Source of the DNA: Psychrobacter sp. UBA5136
Lineage (GTDB): Bacteria > Pseudomonadota > Gammaproteobacteria > Pseudomonadales > Moraxellaceae
Assembly: GCF_002414005.1 (NCBI RefSeq)
Contig: NZ_DHYG01000032.1
Location: 24,379 to 88,378, forward strand
Direction of reading: 5' to 3'
DNA length: 64,000 bases
Shown: positions 45,728 through 56,241 of the stretch, in pieces
How the letters are laid out: each line of letters opens with the position of its first letter
Position numbering within the stretch: position 1 is the stretch's first letter
Notes under the pieces: generated by a model
The model's input: the letters and a program-made list of their open reading frames with translations, nothing else
What the model was told of the DNA's origin: nothing
The model's database searches: none
Made by a program: the position numbers and the translations under genes

Positions 45728-46942
45728 ATGACCGACACTCAAAATGCCAATTCTCAAAGCGCCAGCTCTCAAAGCGAAAGCTCTCAAGCTGCTAATACTT
45801 CAGCGCCTAAGCGCACGCCCCTTTACCAGTCTCATGTTGATAGTGATGGCAAGCTGGTCGATTTCTCTGGTTGGGAATTGCCAATCCATTATGGTTCACA
45901 AATCGAAGAGCACGAAGCGGTGCGTACCGATGCCGGTATGTTTGACGTCTCGCACATGGTTGTTGCTGATATTAAAGGCTCTGATGCCAAAGCATGGCTG
46001 CAAAAGCTCCTTGCCAATGATGTCGCTAAACTAAAAACCGTTGGTAAAGCACTTTACTCTCCGATGCTTAATGAAGCAGGCGGCGTTATTGATGATTTAA
46101 TCGTTTACCTAATGAATGAAGACGCTACCGAGTACCGTATCGTTTCAAACGCGGCGACCCGCGATAAAGACATGGCTCAGTTTCATAAAGTCGCCGAAGG
46201 TTTTGATATTACTATCACCGAGCGTCCAGAGCTGGCCATGATTGCCGTGCAAGGACCAAATGCCGTTGCGAAATTGGCACAAATTAAACCAAATTGGGCA
46301 GATACTTTAGCTGAGCTTAAGCCTTTTGTTGGTGCCGATTTAACCGATATCGAAGGCGCAGATTGGTTTGTTGCTCGCACGGGTTACACGGGTGAAGATG
46401 GCGTTGAAGTCATCATGCATGGCAATGATGCCCCAGCATTCTTTGAGCAATTAAAAGCCAGTGGTATCAAACCTGCCGGCCTTGGCGCACGTGATACCTT
46501 GCGTATGGAAGCGGGCATGAACCTTTATGGTCATGACATGGACGAAGATACCAGTCCTTACGAGTGCAACATGGGCTGGACACTGGCGCTAAAAGATGAG
46601 CGTGACTTTGTTGGCCGTGAAGCTTTAGTGAACAAACGTCAGCAGTCAAAAGACGACAATACGGCCATGAAGCAAGTTGGCTTACTGCTCACCACGCGCG
46701 GCGTCTTGCGTGAGGGCATGACCGTGACCATCAACCAAGGCACAGACAATGAGCAAACTGGCCTTATTACCAGTGGTACTTTCTCCCCTAGCCTAAAAAA
46801 CTCAATTGCCATTGCTCGCGTACCTGCGAGCTTATCTGACGACGATAGCGTACAGGTCGACTTGCGCGGTAAAGGTAAATTCGTTGACGTCCGCGTCGTC
46901 AAGCTACCCTTTGTGCGGAATGGCAAGCAGCAATTTGACTGA
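45728..46942 (+). CDS. gcvT: Glycine cleavage system T protein (aminomethyltransferase)
   Basis: Transfers the methylene group of glycine, carried on the lipoyl arm of GcvH, to tetrahydrofolate with release of ammonia. It is 404 residues; the first 30 are Ser/Gln/Ala-rich and exceed the E. coli protein (364). The conserved GMFDVSHM motif, the folate-site Asp region in the [22 protein letters not shown] blocks and [13 protein letters not shown] are visible. It heads the gcvT-gcvH-nitroreductase-gcvP set under a tandem glycine riboswitch. Confidence 0.96.
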   Translation: MTDTQNANSQSASSQSESSQAANTSAPKRTPLYQSHVDSDGKLVDFSGWELPIHYGSQIEEHEAVRTDAGMFDVSHMVVADIKGSDAKAWLQKLLANDVAKLKTVGKALYSPMLNEAGGVIDDLIVYLMNEDATEYRIVSNAATRDKDMAQFHKVAEGFDITITERPELAMIAVQGPNAVAKLAQIKPNWADTLAELKPFVGADLTDIEGADWFVARTGYTGEDGVEVIMHGNDAPAFFEQLKASGIKPAGLGARDTLRMEAGMNLYGHDMDEDTSPYECNMGWTLALKDERDFVGREALVNKRQQSKDDNTAMKQVGLLLTTRGVLREGMTVTINQGTDNEQTGLITSGTFSPSLKNSIAIARVPASLSDDDSVQVDLRGKGKFVDVRVVKLPFVRNGKQQFD

Positions 46943-47012
46943 TATCCCTGATAAATTTTATTATGAGCGTCCCTTTTTTATTAACCCTTCTCTATCATTT
47001 AGGAGAGAGACC

Positions 47013-47393
47013 ATGAGCAACATCCCAGCAGAACTAAAATACATCGCCAGCCACGAGTGGCTACGCCTAGAAGACGACGGTACGATTACTGTTGGTATCA
47101 CTGACCATGCTCAAGACCTACTCGGTGACGTGGTGTTTGTTGAATTGCCAGACGTGGGTGACGTCATCGCGGTCGATGACGAAATCTCTGTGGTTGAATC
47201 CGTAAAAGCCGCCTCTGACGTTTACGCGCCTATCTCAGGCGAAGTGGTTGCCATCAACGAAGCATTAGAAGATGATCCAGAAATCATCAACTCAGATCCA
47301 TACGGCGAAGGTTGGTTCTTTAGAATTAAGCCTGACAACATCGCTGACTACGAAGCGCTAATGACCGCTGATGAGTACGAAAACGAGCTGTAA
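47013..47393 (+). CDS. gcvH: Glycine cleavage system H protein
   Basis: The lipoyl carrier protein that shuttles the aminomethyl group between GcvP, GcvT and GcvL. It is 126 residues (E. coli 129). The lipoylated lysine is in [14 protein letters not shown]. The ATG at 47013 follows a strong AGGAGAGAGA; the frame is open upstream into gcvT, but that stretch is not coding here. It sits 70 bases after gcvT. Confidence 0.96.
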   Translation: MSNIPAELKYIASHEWLRLEDDGTITVGITDHAQDLLGDVVFVELPDVGDVIAVDDEISVVESVKAASDVYAPISGEVVAINEALEDDPEIINSDPYGEGWFFRIKPDNIADYEALMTADEYENEL

Positions 47394-47430
47394 TATTGGT
47401 TTAATATTCGTGTCTAAAAGCAGTATTTGA

Positions 47431-47470
47431 TTTAAATATCACTATTTTTATTTAAATACCCCTATTTTTA
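47431..47470. repeat. 20-bp tandem repeat downstream of gcvH
   Basis: Two adjacent 20-base units (47431-47450 and 47451-47470) differ at only about three positions. They lie in the AT-rich gap between gcvH and the nitroreductase gene. Confidence 0.7.
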
Positions 47471-47655
47471 ATAGTAAAAAACACAACTTGTTATGGCAGA
47501 TATTGGCGTCAGCTGGTATCTGTGCGCTTTTTTCTAAAATGCCTGTCGCTCAGTTATAAATTGCGAGCGCAAGCCCATTTATTTGTTTTATTTATGAGCC
47601 GTAATTTTTTAACAACGCCTCAATAAATAAAACTAGTCGAGCACTCAATCCCAGC

Positions 47656-48435
47656 ATGGATTCTCCTATGACCTCTGACACTGATAGCATTGACAATCAA
47701 GTAACCATCGCCACGCCTGATAATACCCCGCAGCTGCAAGCCTTTCGCGAGGTGGTTGAATCGCGTCGTTCCGTGCGTCGCTTTACCGACACCAAGATAC
47801 CTGATGACGTATTAGCAGATTGTCTGCGCTTGGCCATGCTTGCTCCAAACTCAAGTAATCTACAGCCGTGGGAATTTTATGTCATCGATGATGCCGATAA
47901 GCGCAAACGCGCGGTAAAAAATTGCATGAATCAAAACGCGGCAAAAACCTCAGCACGCCTCATTGCGGTCGTTGCGCGTACCGACGTTTGGCACGACCAT
48001 GCTAAGCAAATATTACGCGAGTATCCGGATACGCCTGTGCCAAAGAAGGTCAAGGATTACTATACCAAAGTTGTTGCTATGGACTTCTTACGAGGACCAG
48101 TCAATGTCATCTCAGCGGCTAAATGGGGCGCGACGCAAGTTATCAGACGCGTCAAAGGTCCGATTAAATCGCCTTATTATACCTTTGAAGATACCAAAAA
48201 CTGGGCAACCAACAATACCGCCTTAGCAGCCGAAAATCTCATGCTCGCCCTGCGCGCGCACGGTTTTGATAGCTGTCCAATGGGCGGCTTTGATGAGCCT
48301 GCGATGAAGCGCTTATTACATTTAAGCGACGATCACCATATCATTATGATGATTGGGGCTGGCGAGCGCGCTGATAATGGCATTTACAACAGCCAGTTCC
48401 GCTTTGACCAAGACCAGTTCGTCCATTACGTCTAA
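47656..48435 (+). CDS. Nitroreductase-family FMN oxidoreductase
   Basis: A 259-residue flavin reductase-type protein. The FMN-binding start VESRRSVRRFTDTKIPDD lies near residue 32, the LAMLAPNSSNLQPWEFYVID segment follows, and the C-terminal DSCPMGGFDE and MMIGAGERADNG motifs are present. Such enzymes reduce nitro compounds, quinones or enones with NAD(P)H; the substrate is unknown. It is inserted between gcvH and gcvP on the same strand, with 70 bases before gcvP. Starts at 47656 and 47668 are both possible. Confidence 0.83.
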   Translation: MDSPMTSDTDSIDNQVTIATPDNTPQLQAFREVVESRRSVRRFTDTKIPDDVLADCLRLAMLAPNSSNLQPWEFYVIDDADKRKRAVKNCMNQNAAKTSARLIAVVARTDVWHDHAKQILREYPDTPVPKKVKDYYTKVVAMDFLRGPVNVISAAKWGATQVIRRVKGPIKSPYYTFEDTKNWATNNTALAAENLMLALRAHGFDSCPMGGFDEPAMKRLLHLSDDHHIIMMIGAGERADNGIYNSQFRFDQDQFVHYV

Positions 48436-48505
48436 AACCGTACGTGTAAAATCACAAACCAATATTTTAGCCATCTCCTTTCTCATCCCTTAACCAAGGA
48501 TTGTT

Positions 48506-51403
48506 ATGACTATCTCGCAAAACCCAACGTTTGATACCTTTCAAGGTTTATTCAACGAAGCTGAATTTGTCTATCGTCATTTAGGCTCAAACGATGCCAA
48601 GCAAGCCGACCTGCTAAATGCTGTTGGCTATCAAGACATGGCAAGCTTTATCAATGATACCGTGCCTGAGCCTGTGCGCATGCATAAAGAGCTAGATTTG
48701 CCCGTGGCAATGAGTGAGCACGCCGCGCTTGCTAAATTGCGTACCATGGCAGACGATATCACGGTCAACAAAAGCTATATCGGCCAAGGTTACTCGCCAG
48801 TGCGCATGCCAGCGGTGATTCAGCGTAACGTCCTAGAAAACCCAGGTTGGTACACTGCTTATACGCCTTATCAAGCCGAAATCGCCCAAGGTCGCCTAGA
48901 AGCGCTATTAAACTTCCAGCAAGTTTGTATTGATTTGACCGGTTTGGAGATGGCTGGCGCGTCATTACTTGACGAAGCAACCGCAGCAGCTGAAGCGATG
49001 GCCATGTCAAAGCGTGTGAGCAAAAGCAAATCAAACCAGTTTTTTGTGGATGAGCGTATCTATCCGCAAACCCTAGACGTCATTAACACGCGTGCCAAGT
49101 ACTTTGGCTGGGATGTGGTCGTCGGTGATTTCGAAACCGCTAAATCAGGCGATTACTTTGGCGCTATCTTCCAGTACGTCGGTGTTGAAGGCGACGTAAA
49201 AGACTTAACCGACGTTATTGCTGCCGTTAAGGAAAACAAAACTTACGTCAGCGTCGTCAGTGATATCATGAGCTTAGTACTATTAAAATCGCCAGCCGAT
49301 ATGGGCGCCGATGTGGCATTGGGTAGCACCCAGCGTTTTGGTATCCCGATGGGCTTTGGTGGTCCACATGCTGCCTACTTTGCTTTCTCTGATAAAGCCA
49401 AACGTTCAGCACCTGGCCGTATTATTGGTGTCTCTAAAGACTCGCAGGGTAATACCGCGCTACGTATGGCGCTGCAAACTCGTGAGCAGCATATCCGCCG
49501 CGAAAAAGCCAACTCAAACATATGTACGTCACAGGTCTTGCTTGCCAACCTAGCTGGTATGTACGCCGTTTATCATGGTCCAAATGGCGTCAAGCGTATC
49601 GCGACTCGTATCCACGCCTTTGCGACCGCCTTTGCTGATGTGATCAAAAATGCCGCCGACAGCAATTTAAAAGTCGTCCATGACCAGTTCTTTGATAGCG
49701 TGCTTATTGATTGTGGTTCAGAAAAACTGGCGACGCAAATTTTTGAAAATGCCGACAATATTGGCTATAACTTATGGCGTCTTGGCACGACTAAACTGAG
49801 CGTCGCCTTTAGTGAAACCAGCGATGCGCCAGACTTTAAGGTGCTAACGCAGTTGTTTGTCAGTAAAGCGCATGACTTACCTACAGAAGCGCGTGTTTCT
49901 CTTGCTAACGAGCACTTACGTACCGACGATATCTTGACCCATCCGGTATTTAACTCGCATCACACCGAGCATGAAATGCTGCGCTACTTAAAGTCGCTGG
50001 AAGACAAAGATTTGGCGATGAACCGTAGCATGATTTCACTGGGCAGTTGTACCATGAAATTAAACGCTACCAGTGAGATGCTACCGATCACCTGGCCTGA
50101 ATTTGCCAATGTGCATCCATTCGCGCCGCGCGGTCAAGTGACTGGCTACATTGCCATGATTGATAGCTTGCAAGAGCAACTAAAAGCCATCACTGGTTTT
50201 GATGAAGTGTCTATGCAGCCAAACTCGGGCGCCTCTGGTGAATACGCTGGCCTGCTCGCCATTCGCCGCTATCATGAGTCATTGGGCGAAACTGAGCGTG
50301 ATGTTTGCTTGATTCCGCAGTCGGCGCACGGTACCAACCCTGCTACGGCCATGATGATGGGTATGCAAGTCGTCGTCGTTAAAACTGACGATAACGGTAA
50401 CGTAGATATTGATGATTTGACCGCGAAATGTGAAGAGCATAGCGCACGTTTAGGTGCCTTGATGATCACTTATCCATCAACGCACGGCGTGTTTGAAGAA
50501 GGCATTCGTCATATTTGTGATTTGATTCATAAACATGGCGGCCAAGTCTATATGGATGGCGCCAACATGAACGCGCAGGTTGGCATGATGCAGCCTGCCG
50601 ATGTTGGTGCAGACGTGCTACATATGAACTTGCATAAAACCTTCTGTATCCCGCATGGCGGCGGCGGTCCCGGTATGGGCCCTATCGGCATGAAAGCGCA
50701 CCTAGCACCATATATGGCCAACCATACCCTAAGCCCTGTGCATAATGCGCAAAAAGACTGCTCAGCGGTATCGGCAGCGCCTTATGGTTCAGCAAGCATC
50801 CTGCCAATCTCATGGATGTACATCACCATGATGGGGCGTGATGGCCTGCTTAAAGCCACTGAACTTGCGCTATTAAATGCCAACTATGTCGCGGCGCAAT
50901 TAAAAGACCACTACCCTGTCCTTTATACGGGCAAAAACGGCCGCGTTGCGCACGAATGTATCATCGATATTCGCCCACTAAAAGAAGAAACTGGCATCAC
51001 TGAAAGCGATATCGCCAAGCGTTTGATGGATTATGGTTTCCATTCACCAACCATGAGTTTCCCTGTCGCAGGGACATTGATGATCGAGCCAACTGAGTCT
51101 GAGTCTGTCGAGGAATTGGACCGCTTCATCAGTGCACTTAAATCTATCAAAGCTGAGGCTATGAAGGCCAAAGCTGGTGAAGATGGTTGGACGTTAGAGG
51201 ACAATCCACTGGTCAATGCGCCGCATACCGCTGCAATGATTACTAGCAGCGAATGGTCGCATCCGTACAGCCGTGATACCGCCGCCTTCCCACTACCATA
51301 CATCCGCGCTCATAAGTTCTGGCCGAGCGTGGCACGTGTTGATGACGCTTATGGAGATAAGAACCTGATGTGCTCTTGCCCAAGCATCGAAAACTATATG
51401 TAG
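48506..51403 (+). CDS. gcvP: Glycine decarboxylase (P protein)
   Basis: A PLP enzyme that decarboxylates glycine and loads the aminomethyl group on GcvH. It is 965 residues (E. coli 957). The PLP lysine is Lys711 in MNLHKTFCIPHGGGG. The N-terminal FRHLG-like block (FVYRHLGSNDAKQADLL), YTPYQAEIAQGRLEALLNFQ and the SLGSCTMKLNATSEM motif are all present. It is the last gene of the gcv set; gcvL (lpd) is not in the window. A terminator follows. Confidence 0.98.
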   Translation: MTISQNPTFDTFQGLFNEAEFVYRHLGSNDAKQADLLNAVGYQDMASFINDTVPEPVRMHKELDLPVAMSEHAALAKLRTMADDITVNKSYIGQGYSPVRMPAVIQRNVLENPGWYTAYTPYQAEIAQGRLEALLNFQQVCIDLTGLEMAGASLLDEATAAAEAMAMSKRVSKSKSNQFFVDERIYPQTLDVINTRAKYFGWDVVVGDFETAKSGDYFGAIFQYVGVEGDVKDLTDVIAAVKENKTYVSVVSDIMSLVLLKSPADMGADVALGSTQRFGIPMGFGGPHAAYFAFSDKAKRSAPGRIIGVSKDSQGNTALRMALQTREQHIRREKANSNICTSQVLLANLAGMYAVYHGPNGVKRIATRIHAFATAFADVIKNAADSNLKVVHDQFFDSVLIDCGSEKLATQIFENADNIGYNLWRLGTTKLSVAFSETSDAPDFKVLTQLFVSKAHDLPTEARVSLANEHLRTDDILTHPVFNSHHTEHEMLRYLKSLEDKDLAMNRSMISLGSCTMKLNATSEMLPITWPEFANVHPFAPRGQVTGYIAMIDSLQEQLKAITGFDEVSMQPNSGASGEYAGLLAIRRYHESLGETERDVCLIPQSAHGTNPATAMMMGMQVVVVKTDDNGNVDIDDLTAKCEEHSARLGALMITYPSTHGVFEEGIRHICDLIHKHGGQVYMDGANMNAQVGMMQPADVGADVLHMNLHKTFCIPHGGGGPGMGPIGMKAHLAPYMANHTLSPVHNAQKDCSAVSAAPYGSASILPISWMYITMMGRDGLLKATELALLNANYVAAQLKDHYPVLYTGKNGRVAHECIIDIRPLKEETGITESDIAKRLMDYGFHSPTMSFPVAGTLMIEPTESESVEELDRFISALKSIKAEAMKAKAGEDGWTLEDNPLVNAPHTAAMITSSEWSHPYSRDTAAFPLPYIRAHKFWPSVARVDDAYGDKNLMCSCPSIENYM

Positions 51404-51431
51404 TTTTAAAAACGAATAAATAATGGCTATA

Positions 51432-51468
51432 AAAAACCTCCAAGTCAGTAGCTGATTTGGAGGTTTTT
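51432..51468 (+). terminator. Intrinsic terminator of the gcv operon
   Basis: AAAAACCTCCAA and TTGGAGGTTTTT form a 12-bp stem, with an inner TCAG/CTGA helix, followed by T-rich sequence. Confidence 0.9.
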
Positions 51469-51571
51469 ATTTTGCTTAAGATATTTAGCGCTATACTATC
51501 CATACCAATACCATATCATCAAGTTGTTAACCGTACGTTTTTAATGGATGTCATTTTTAATGGAAGTCAGC

Positions 51572-52246
51572 ATGCAACAAAAAAACCGCGTTATTCTTAT
51601 TCACGGTCTCCATCAAACGGCGTGGATTATGCGCCCACTTGCCAAACGCTTACAAACAGCAGGATTTGATACGTATCAATATGGCTATCGTAGTATGCGA
51701 GACGGCATCAAAACCAATAGCGCCCGCTTACATGACTGGCTAGAAAAGCATCACCACCCTGACCAGCCAATCGATTTGGTCGGTCATAGTTTAGGCGGTT
51801 TGATTATTCGTGATTTTGTCGCTGAGTATCCAAAATGGCAGATTGGCCGCTGCGTGACACTGGGAACACCGCATGTGGGCAGCGTTTGTGCCGATTATAT
51901 TTGGCGCTTGACGCCAGCTGTAGTGGGACGCTCATATGTTGATGCACTAGATGGAACGGTTGCGCCGTTACCAGAGCATATTAGCTTAGGCGTGATTGCC
52001 GGTAATCGCCCTTATGGTCTGGGACAATTATTTCTGCAATACCATAATCGCAAACTGCGTAACGCAGAAAACGCAACATCGGCAGAACATCTGCTACATG
52101 ATGGCACGGTATATGTCGAAGAAACCAAAATTGATGCGGCGGCGGATCACATCGTCTTGCCGGTCTCGCATACAGGTATGTTGGTCGATAAAACGGTGGC
52201 TGAGCAAACCATTTATTTTTTGCAATATGGACAGTTTAAACGCTAA
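51572..52246 (+). CDS. Lipase-like alpha/beta hydrolase
   Basis: A 224-residue cytosolic-type alpha/beta hydrolase. The oxyanion HGLHQT lies at 11-16, the nucleophile Ser73 in LVGHSLGGLI, and the C-terminal histidine probably in LPVSHTGML. The GTPHVGS segment after the nucleophile is typical of triacylglycerol-lipase/esterase-like proteins. ATG 51572 is preferred because GGAAG lies upstream; in-frame ATGs at 51548 and 51560 are possible. The substrate is unknown. Confidence 0.82.
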   Translation: MQQKNRVILIHGLHQTAWIMRPLAKRLQTAGFDTYQYGYRSMRDGIKTNSARLHDWLEKHHHPDQPIDLVGHSLGGLIIRDFVAEYPKWQIGRCVTLGTPHVGSVCADYIWRLTPAVVGRSYVDALDGTVAPLPEHISLGVIAGNRPYGLGQLFLQYHNRKLRNAENATSAEHLLHDGTVYVEETKIDAAADHIVLPVSHTGMLVDKTVAEQTIYFLQYGQFKR

Positions 52247-52300
52247 AAATGCTCAGACATTACAAACGCTAACTGACCAAACCTCATAGATAAGATTGTC

Positions 52301-53635
52301 TTAAGCTTTTATGCCCATACCCTGCTGCAACTCAGTTTTGTGCTGCTCAATCACCGGTTTCAAGGTTTGTATAACCCAGTCATTGCGCCAGCCTTTTAGC
52401 CCTTCTGGTAGCTCGCTTAAATCTTTATCAAAGGCAATCACTTCATAGAGCTGCGCGAGCCACTTTTTACGCATCAAGACATTGGCCGGTACGCCAATTT
52501 TTTTGGCTTGCTCATCGATTGCTTGTTGTACCGCTTTTGACAGTATTTTATTTTTTGAGCGATACGGCGGCAACAGACAATCTGGATGCTCAGCAGAGTG
52601 CAGGTTTTTTGCTTCTTTAATCACCTTTAGCAATTCTTCACCATATAAGCGTAGCATGCTGCGGTGCATGGTGGTTTTATGCACAAGCTCGCGCATACTG
52701 CTGGGTTTTTCCGTGATGATTTCACGCATGGCTTGTTTTTTGATCACAAAGGTGCGCGGCTGATTGGTCGCGCGCGCCAGCTCCTCGCGCCATGTCGCAA
52801 CCGCTTGCAATATCGCCATTTGCTCCGAGGTATAACGATAATCTGCCATCGTTAGGTACATCTCATCATCTGCCATATGCTGGGCGTCATATAAATCCTT
52901 GGCATAAAGCTGACAGTCCGCCCATACATGTTCAAACAGACCTCGCTTTTTTAACTCGTACTCAAGGCTCAAATAAAGCGCGGGCAAAAAGCGTACGTCA
53001 TCTATCGCGTACTGCTCTTGCTCATCTGACAACGGACGCTGTAGCCAATCAGACTGGCTTTGCTCTTTATCAATGTGCATATCTAACTGCTCATCAAGCG
53101 CCTGCTGATAGCCCATTTGCAACTGCCCGGTTAAATACGATAGCGCAATTTGCGTATCAAAAATATTGGTCAATGGCGGACAGCCAGACAACAGATAAAA
53201 AATCCCTAAATCTTCGCCGCATGCATGCCAGATCGCCACGTCCACTTTAGCCAACGCTTGCCACAGCTCAGCCAATTGCAACTGCGGCGCATCCAATAAA
53301 TATACATGGTTACCAGTATTGAGCTGTACCAGTGCCAAACGCGGATAGTAGGTATCACGCTTGATAAATTCGGTATCTAACGCCACCCGCCCGCAGGTTG
53401 CCAACGCTTCGATAACTTCAGCCAAATCCTCTTGCTGCCGTATCCAAGTGACAGCGGCGTCATCGGCGGCGTCTAACAAGGCATCGATATCAGGCTCTGG
53501 CGGCAAATCTGCTGCTTGTGTATCACTATTTATTGCTTGCTTTACTAAATTGTCATCACTAACGGCATTTTTGGGAGTACTTGATTGAGTAGAGGCGGTT
53601 GGAGCGCTTGAAAATGTTGAAACATGGTTTGACAC
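52301..53635 (-). CDS. rnd: Ribonuclease D
   Basis: A DEDD-family 3'-5' exoribonuclease that trims tRNA precursors and other stable RNAs. The Exo domain shows ALDTEFIKRDTYYPRLALVQ (Asp and Glu ligands), WHACGEDLGIFYL and the YAIDDVRFLPALY motif (the fourth Asp with Tyr). A C-terminal HRDC domain follows. The 444 residues exceed the E. coli 375 mainly through an 80-residue Ser/Thr/Asp-rich N-terminal stretch before the nuclease fold; a start nearer residue 60-75 cannot be excluded. Confidence 0.92.
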   Translation of the reverse strand: MSNHVSTFSSAPTASTQSSTPKNAVSDDNLVKQAINSDTQAADLPPEPDIDALLDAADDAAVTWIRQQEDLAEVIEALATCGRVALDTEFIKRDTYYPRLALVQLNTGNHVYLLDAPQLQLAELWQALAKVDVAIWHACGEDLGIFYLLSGCPPLTNIFDTQIALSYLTGQLQMGYQQALDEQLDMHIDKEQSQSDWLQRPLSDEQEQYAIDDVRFLPALYLSLEYELKKRGLFEHVWADCQLYAKDLYDAQHMADDEMYLTMADYRYTSEQMAILQAVATWREELARATNQPRTFVIKKQAMREIITEKPSSMRELVHKTTMHRSMLRLYGEELLKVIKEAKNLHSAEHPDCLLPPYRSKNKILSKAVQQAIDEQAKKIGVPANVLMRKKWLAQLYEVIAFDKDLSELPEGLKGWRNDWVIQTLKPVIEQHKTELQQGMGIKA

Positions 53636-53808
53636 GGGCAGATACCTGCTTAAATAGAAGAAAATAAAACGCTAAACCGCGCCTTAATAAAATGAAAAAA
53701 GAATTATAACAATATCATAAAATCAGATGAACAAAATTTTGTTTTAAAAAAGCAGTGATACCTGTATCGCCGCAAAACTTATGACAGTTTTACTTTTAAT
53801 GGACTACA

Positions 53809-54402
53809 TTATAAAAATGAGCGATTTTGCATCGCTTGCCCAAGGGTCATACTATCAAGATATTCAAGCTCGCCGCCCATCGGTACGCCTTGCGCCAAGC
53901 GCGTAATTTTATTGACATGACGGCTGACCGCTTCACTAATAAAGTGGGCGGTGGTTTGACCTTCGACCGTCGTACCAGTCGCTAAAATCAACTCTTCAAC
54001 CGGCTCTTGCTTTACCCGCCAGACCAACTGGTCGATATTTAAATCGTCGGCGCTGATGCCGTCTATTGGCGATAAGTGACCACCTAAGACGAAATAACGC
54101 CCACGGTAACCCGCCGTTTGCTCGATAGCCATCACGTCTGCCGCAGTTTCGACCACGCACAGCAAGCCATCATCACGCCTTGGGTCTTGGCATAATGGAC
54201 AAATCGCCTCGTCACTAAAACTATGGCAGCGCTGGCATTCGACAATCTCACGCATCGCCTCATCAAGCGCCTGCGCCAGTGCCATGCCTTGCGGACGTTT
54301 TTTGGTGAGCAAATGCAGCGCCATACGTTGGGCGCTTTTTTGACCCACGCCCGGCAAAATACGCAGCTGTTTGACCAGCTGATCAAATTTGGCTGTCAGC
54401 AA
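53809..54402 (-). CDS. recR: Recombination mediator RecR
   Basis: RecR helps load RecA on gapped DNA with RecF and RecO. It is 197 residues (E. coli 201). An N-terminal HhH region ([20 protein letters not shown]), a four-Cys zinc finger ([18 protein letters not shown], about 57-74) and the Toprim domain ([19 protein letters not shown]) are visible. It follows ybaB on the same strand, the usual ybaB-recR pairing, but a terminator hairpin lies between them. Confidence 0.96.
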   Translation of the reverse strand: MLTAKFDQLVKQLRILPGVGQKSAQRMALHLLTKKRPQGMALAQALDEAMREIVECQRCHSFSDEAICPLCQDPRRDDGLLCVVETAADVMAIEQTAGYRGRYFVLGGHLSPIDGISADDLNIDQLVWRVKQEPVEELILATGTTVEGQTTAHFISEAVSRHVNKITRLAQGVPMGGELEYLDSMTLGQAMQNRSFL

Positions 54403-54444
54403 AGTAGCTTCCTTTATTTAACTTAATTTATAAATCGTAGCTAT

Positions 54445-54484
54445 AAAAATGGGGTCGTATCGTGTCGATAACAACCCCATTTTT
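54445..54484 (-). terminator. Terminator-like hairpin between ybaB and recR
   Basis: AAAAATGGGGT (54445-54455) and ACCCCATTTTT (54474-54484) pair perfectly, with ATCG/CGAT inside. It stands before recR in the direction of transcription, so it may reduce read-through from ybaB. Confidence 0.72.
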
Positions 54485-54522
54485 GTGTTCAAGCGGCAGT
54501 TTTTATGCCTAAAAACCGTTAT

Positions 54523-54852
54523 TTAGAACAGACCTTGCATACCTGGCGGTAAACCCATGCCTGAGGTCGCGCCAGCCATGGTTTCTTCGTAGAGCTCATC
54601 GGCTTGGCGAACTGCATCATTGATGGCCGCAGCGATCAAGTCTTCAATCATATCTGGCTCATCTTCCAACAGGCTTGGGTCGATGGTCAAACGTTTGACC
54701 ACATGGCGACCTGTCATAGTGACTTTTACCAGACCGCTACCCGCTTCGGCTTGTACTTCTTTAGTAGCCAGCTCTTTTTTGGCGTTTTCAACGTTTGCTT
54801 CGACTTTCTTTTGCATCGTTTGTGCTTGTTGCATCAATGCTTGAATATTCAT
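54523..54852 (-). CDS. YbaB/EbfC nucleoid-associated protein
   Basis: A small dimeric DNA-binding protein of the nucleoid, 109 residues as in E. coli. The pattern of an N-terminal helix ([20 protein letters not shown]), a central beta region ([23 protein letters not shown]) and a C-terminal helix with the GxxxPPGM tail is typical. The usual upstream partner dnaX is absent; metZ is upstream here. Confidence 0.93.
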   Translation of the reverse strand: MNIQALMQQAQTMQKKVEANVENAKKELATKEVQAEAGSGLVKVTMTGRHVVKRLTIDPSLLEDEPDMIEDLIAAAINDAVRQADELYEETMAGATSGMGLPPGMQGLF

Positions 54853-54951
54853 AGTTGCCTCTTTGTCTTTTATAGTAATAAGTAATTATTAATAGCCAAT
54901 GATAATTAATAACGTAAAATTTATGCGTTAACGGTGATTATACCGTTATCT

Positions 54952-56241
54952 TTACAAACTGTCTAAACCACGCGCCAAATCTTTGATGATATCTTCCACA
55001 TCTTCCAAACCAACCGACAGACGGATAAGGCCATCTGTCACACCTGCTTCAGCGCGCGCCTCGGCGCTTAGGCGAAAATGGGTGGTGGTTGCAGGATGGG
55101 TAATCGTGGTTTTGGCGTCGCCCAAGTTATTAGTAATCGAGACCATTTGCGTTGAGTCAATCACATGCCACGCCGCCGCTTTTTCGTCCCTTTTATTTGA
55201 ATGAGCGCTGGCTGACGGTTTTACTTCAAAACCCATGATAGCGCCGTAGCCACCCTTCATATGATGCTGACGGGTCGCAAGCTCATGCGCGGGATGGTCG
55301 CTTAATCCTGAAAAATGTACCGTGCTGACATTGGGATGATTGACCAAAAATTCTGCCACTTGATTGGCATTTTGACAATGCGCCTGCATACGTAATTTTA
55401 GTGTCTCAAGCCCTTTGGTAAAGACCCACGCATTAAACGGGCTCATGCTGATACCGCCCGAGCGTACGACAGTAAACGCTTCTTGCATCAGCTTATCGTT
55501 ACCGACTAAGGCGCCCCCCAAGACGCGACCTTGCCCGTCTAAGTATTTGGTTGCAGAGTGAACGACCACATCGGCGCCCAAATCTAACGGCCGCTGCAGC
55601 GCGGGCGTGGCAAAGCAATTATCGACGACCAATAAAATATCATTGGCTTTACACAGCTTGCTTAAATAACCGATATCGCAAATTTGCGCGAGCGGATTGC
55701 TTGGGCTTTCGCAATAAATCACCTTGGTATTTGGCTGCACAGCCTTTGCCCACGCCTCATTATCAAAGCAATCAACGTAGCTGACTTCAACGCCAAACTT
55801 TGCCATATAATTATTAAACAAACCAATCGATGAGCCAAATAATTGATTGGCTGCCAGCAGATGATCGCCTGCTTTGAGATATGCCAAACACATGGTCAAA
55901 ATCGCCCCCATGCCTGATGCGGTCGCAACGGCGCGCTCGCCATTTTCAAGCGCGGCCAGACGACGCTCAAAGGTGCGCACGCTAGGATTGGTATGACGCG
56001 AGTAGACGTTACCGGTTTTGCTGCCATTAAAATGCGCGGCTGCATCGGCGGCCGACGCATAAACATAAGAGCTGGTAGTAAAAATCGGCTCGGAATGCTC
56101 GCCCTCATCGGTACGATGTTGCCCTGCCCGCACCGCGATGGTTTGCATGCCATAATCAAGGTCTAAATTGAGCGCATCATCGCGCCAGTTAGGGTCTAAT
56201 TTATTCAAATTGCTATCATCTTGCGCTTGCGATTGACTCAT
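54952..56241 (-). CDS. metZ: O-succinylhomoserine sulfhydrylase
   Basis: A PLP Cys/Met-metabolism enzyme making homocysteine from O-succinylhomoserine and sulfide in methionine synthesis. It is 429 residues. The PLP lysine lies in HSATKYLDGQGRVLGG, and the cofactor-binding YSRHTNPSVRTFERRLAALE block and ATASGMGAI are visible. The DGQGRVLGG stretch matches MetZ better than MetB, and an insertion near 350 is short. It ends about 100 bases before ybaB on the same strand. Confidence 0.9.
   Translation of the reverse strand: MSQSQAQDDSNLNKLDPNWRDDALNLDLDYGMQTIAVRAGQHRTDEGEHSEPIFTTSSYVYASAADAAAHFNGSKTGNVYSRHTNPSVRTFERRLAALENGERAVATASGMGAILTMCLAYLKAGDHLLAANQLFGSSIGLFNNYMAKFGVEVSYVDCFDNEAWAKAVQPNTKVIYCESPSNPLAQICDIGYLSKLCKANDILLVVDNCFATPALQRPLDLGADVVVHSATKYLDGQGRVLGGALVGNDKLMQEAFTVVRSGGISMSPFNAWVFTKGLETLKLRMQAHCQNANQVAEFLVNHPNVSTVHFSGLSDHPAHELATRQHHMKGGYGAIMGFEVKPSASAHSNKRDEKAAAWHVIDSTQMVSITNNLGDAKTTITHPATTTHFRLSAEARAEAGVTDGLIRLSVGLEDVEDIIKDLARGLDSL

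Noticed and set aside
46806..47012. Upstream extension of the gcvH frame into gcvT
   Set aside because: gcvT occupies this stretch in another frame, and gcvH has a strong ribosome binding site and normal length from 47013.
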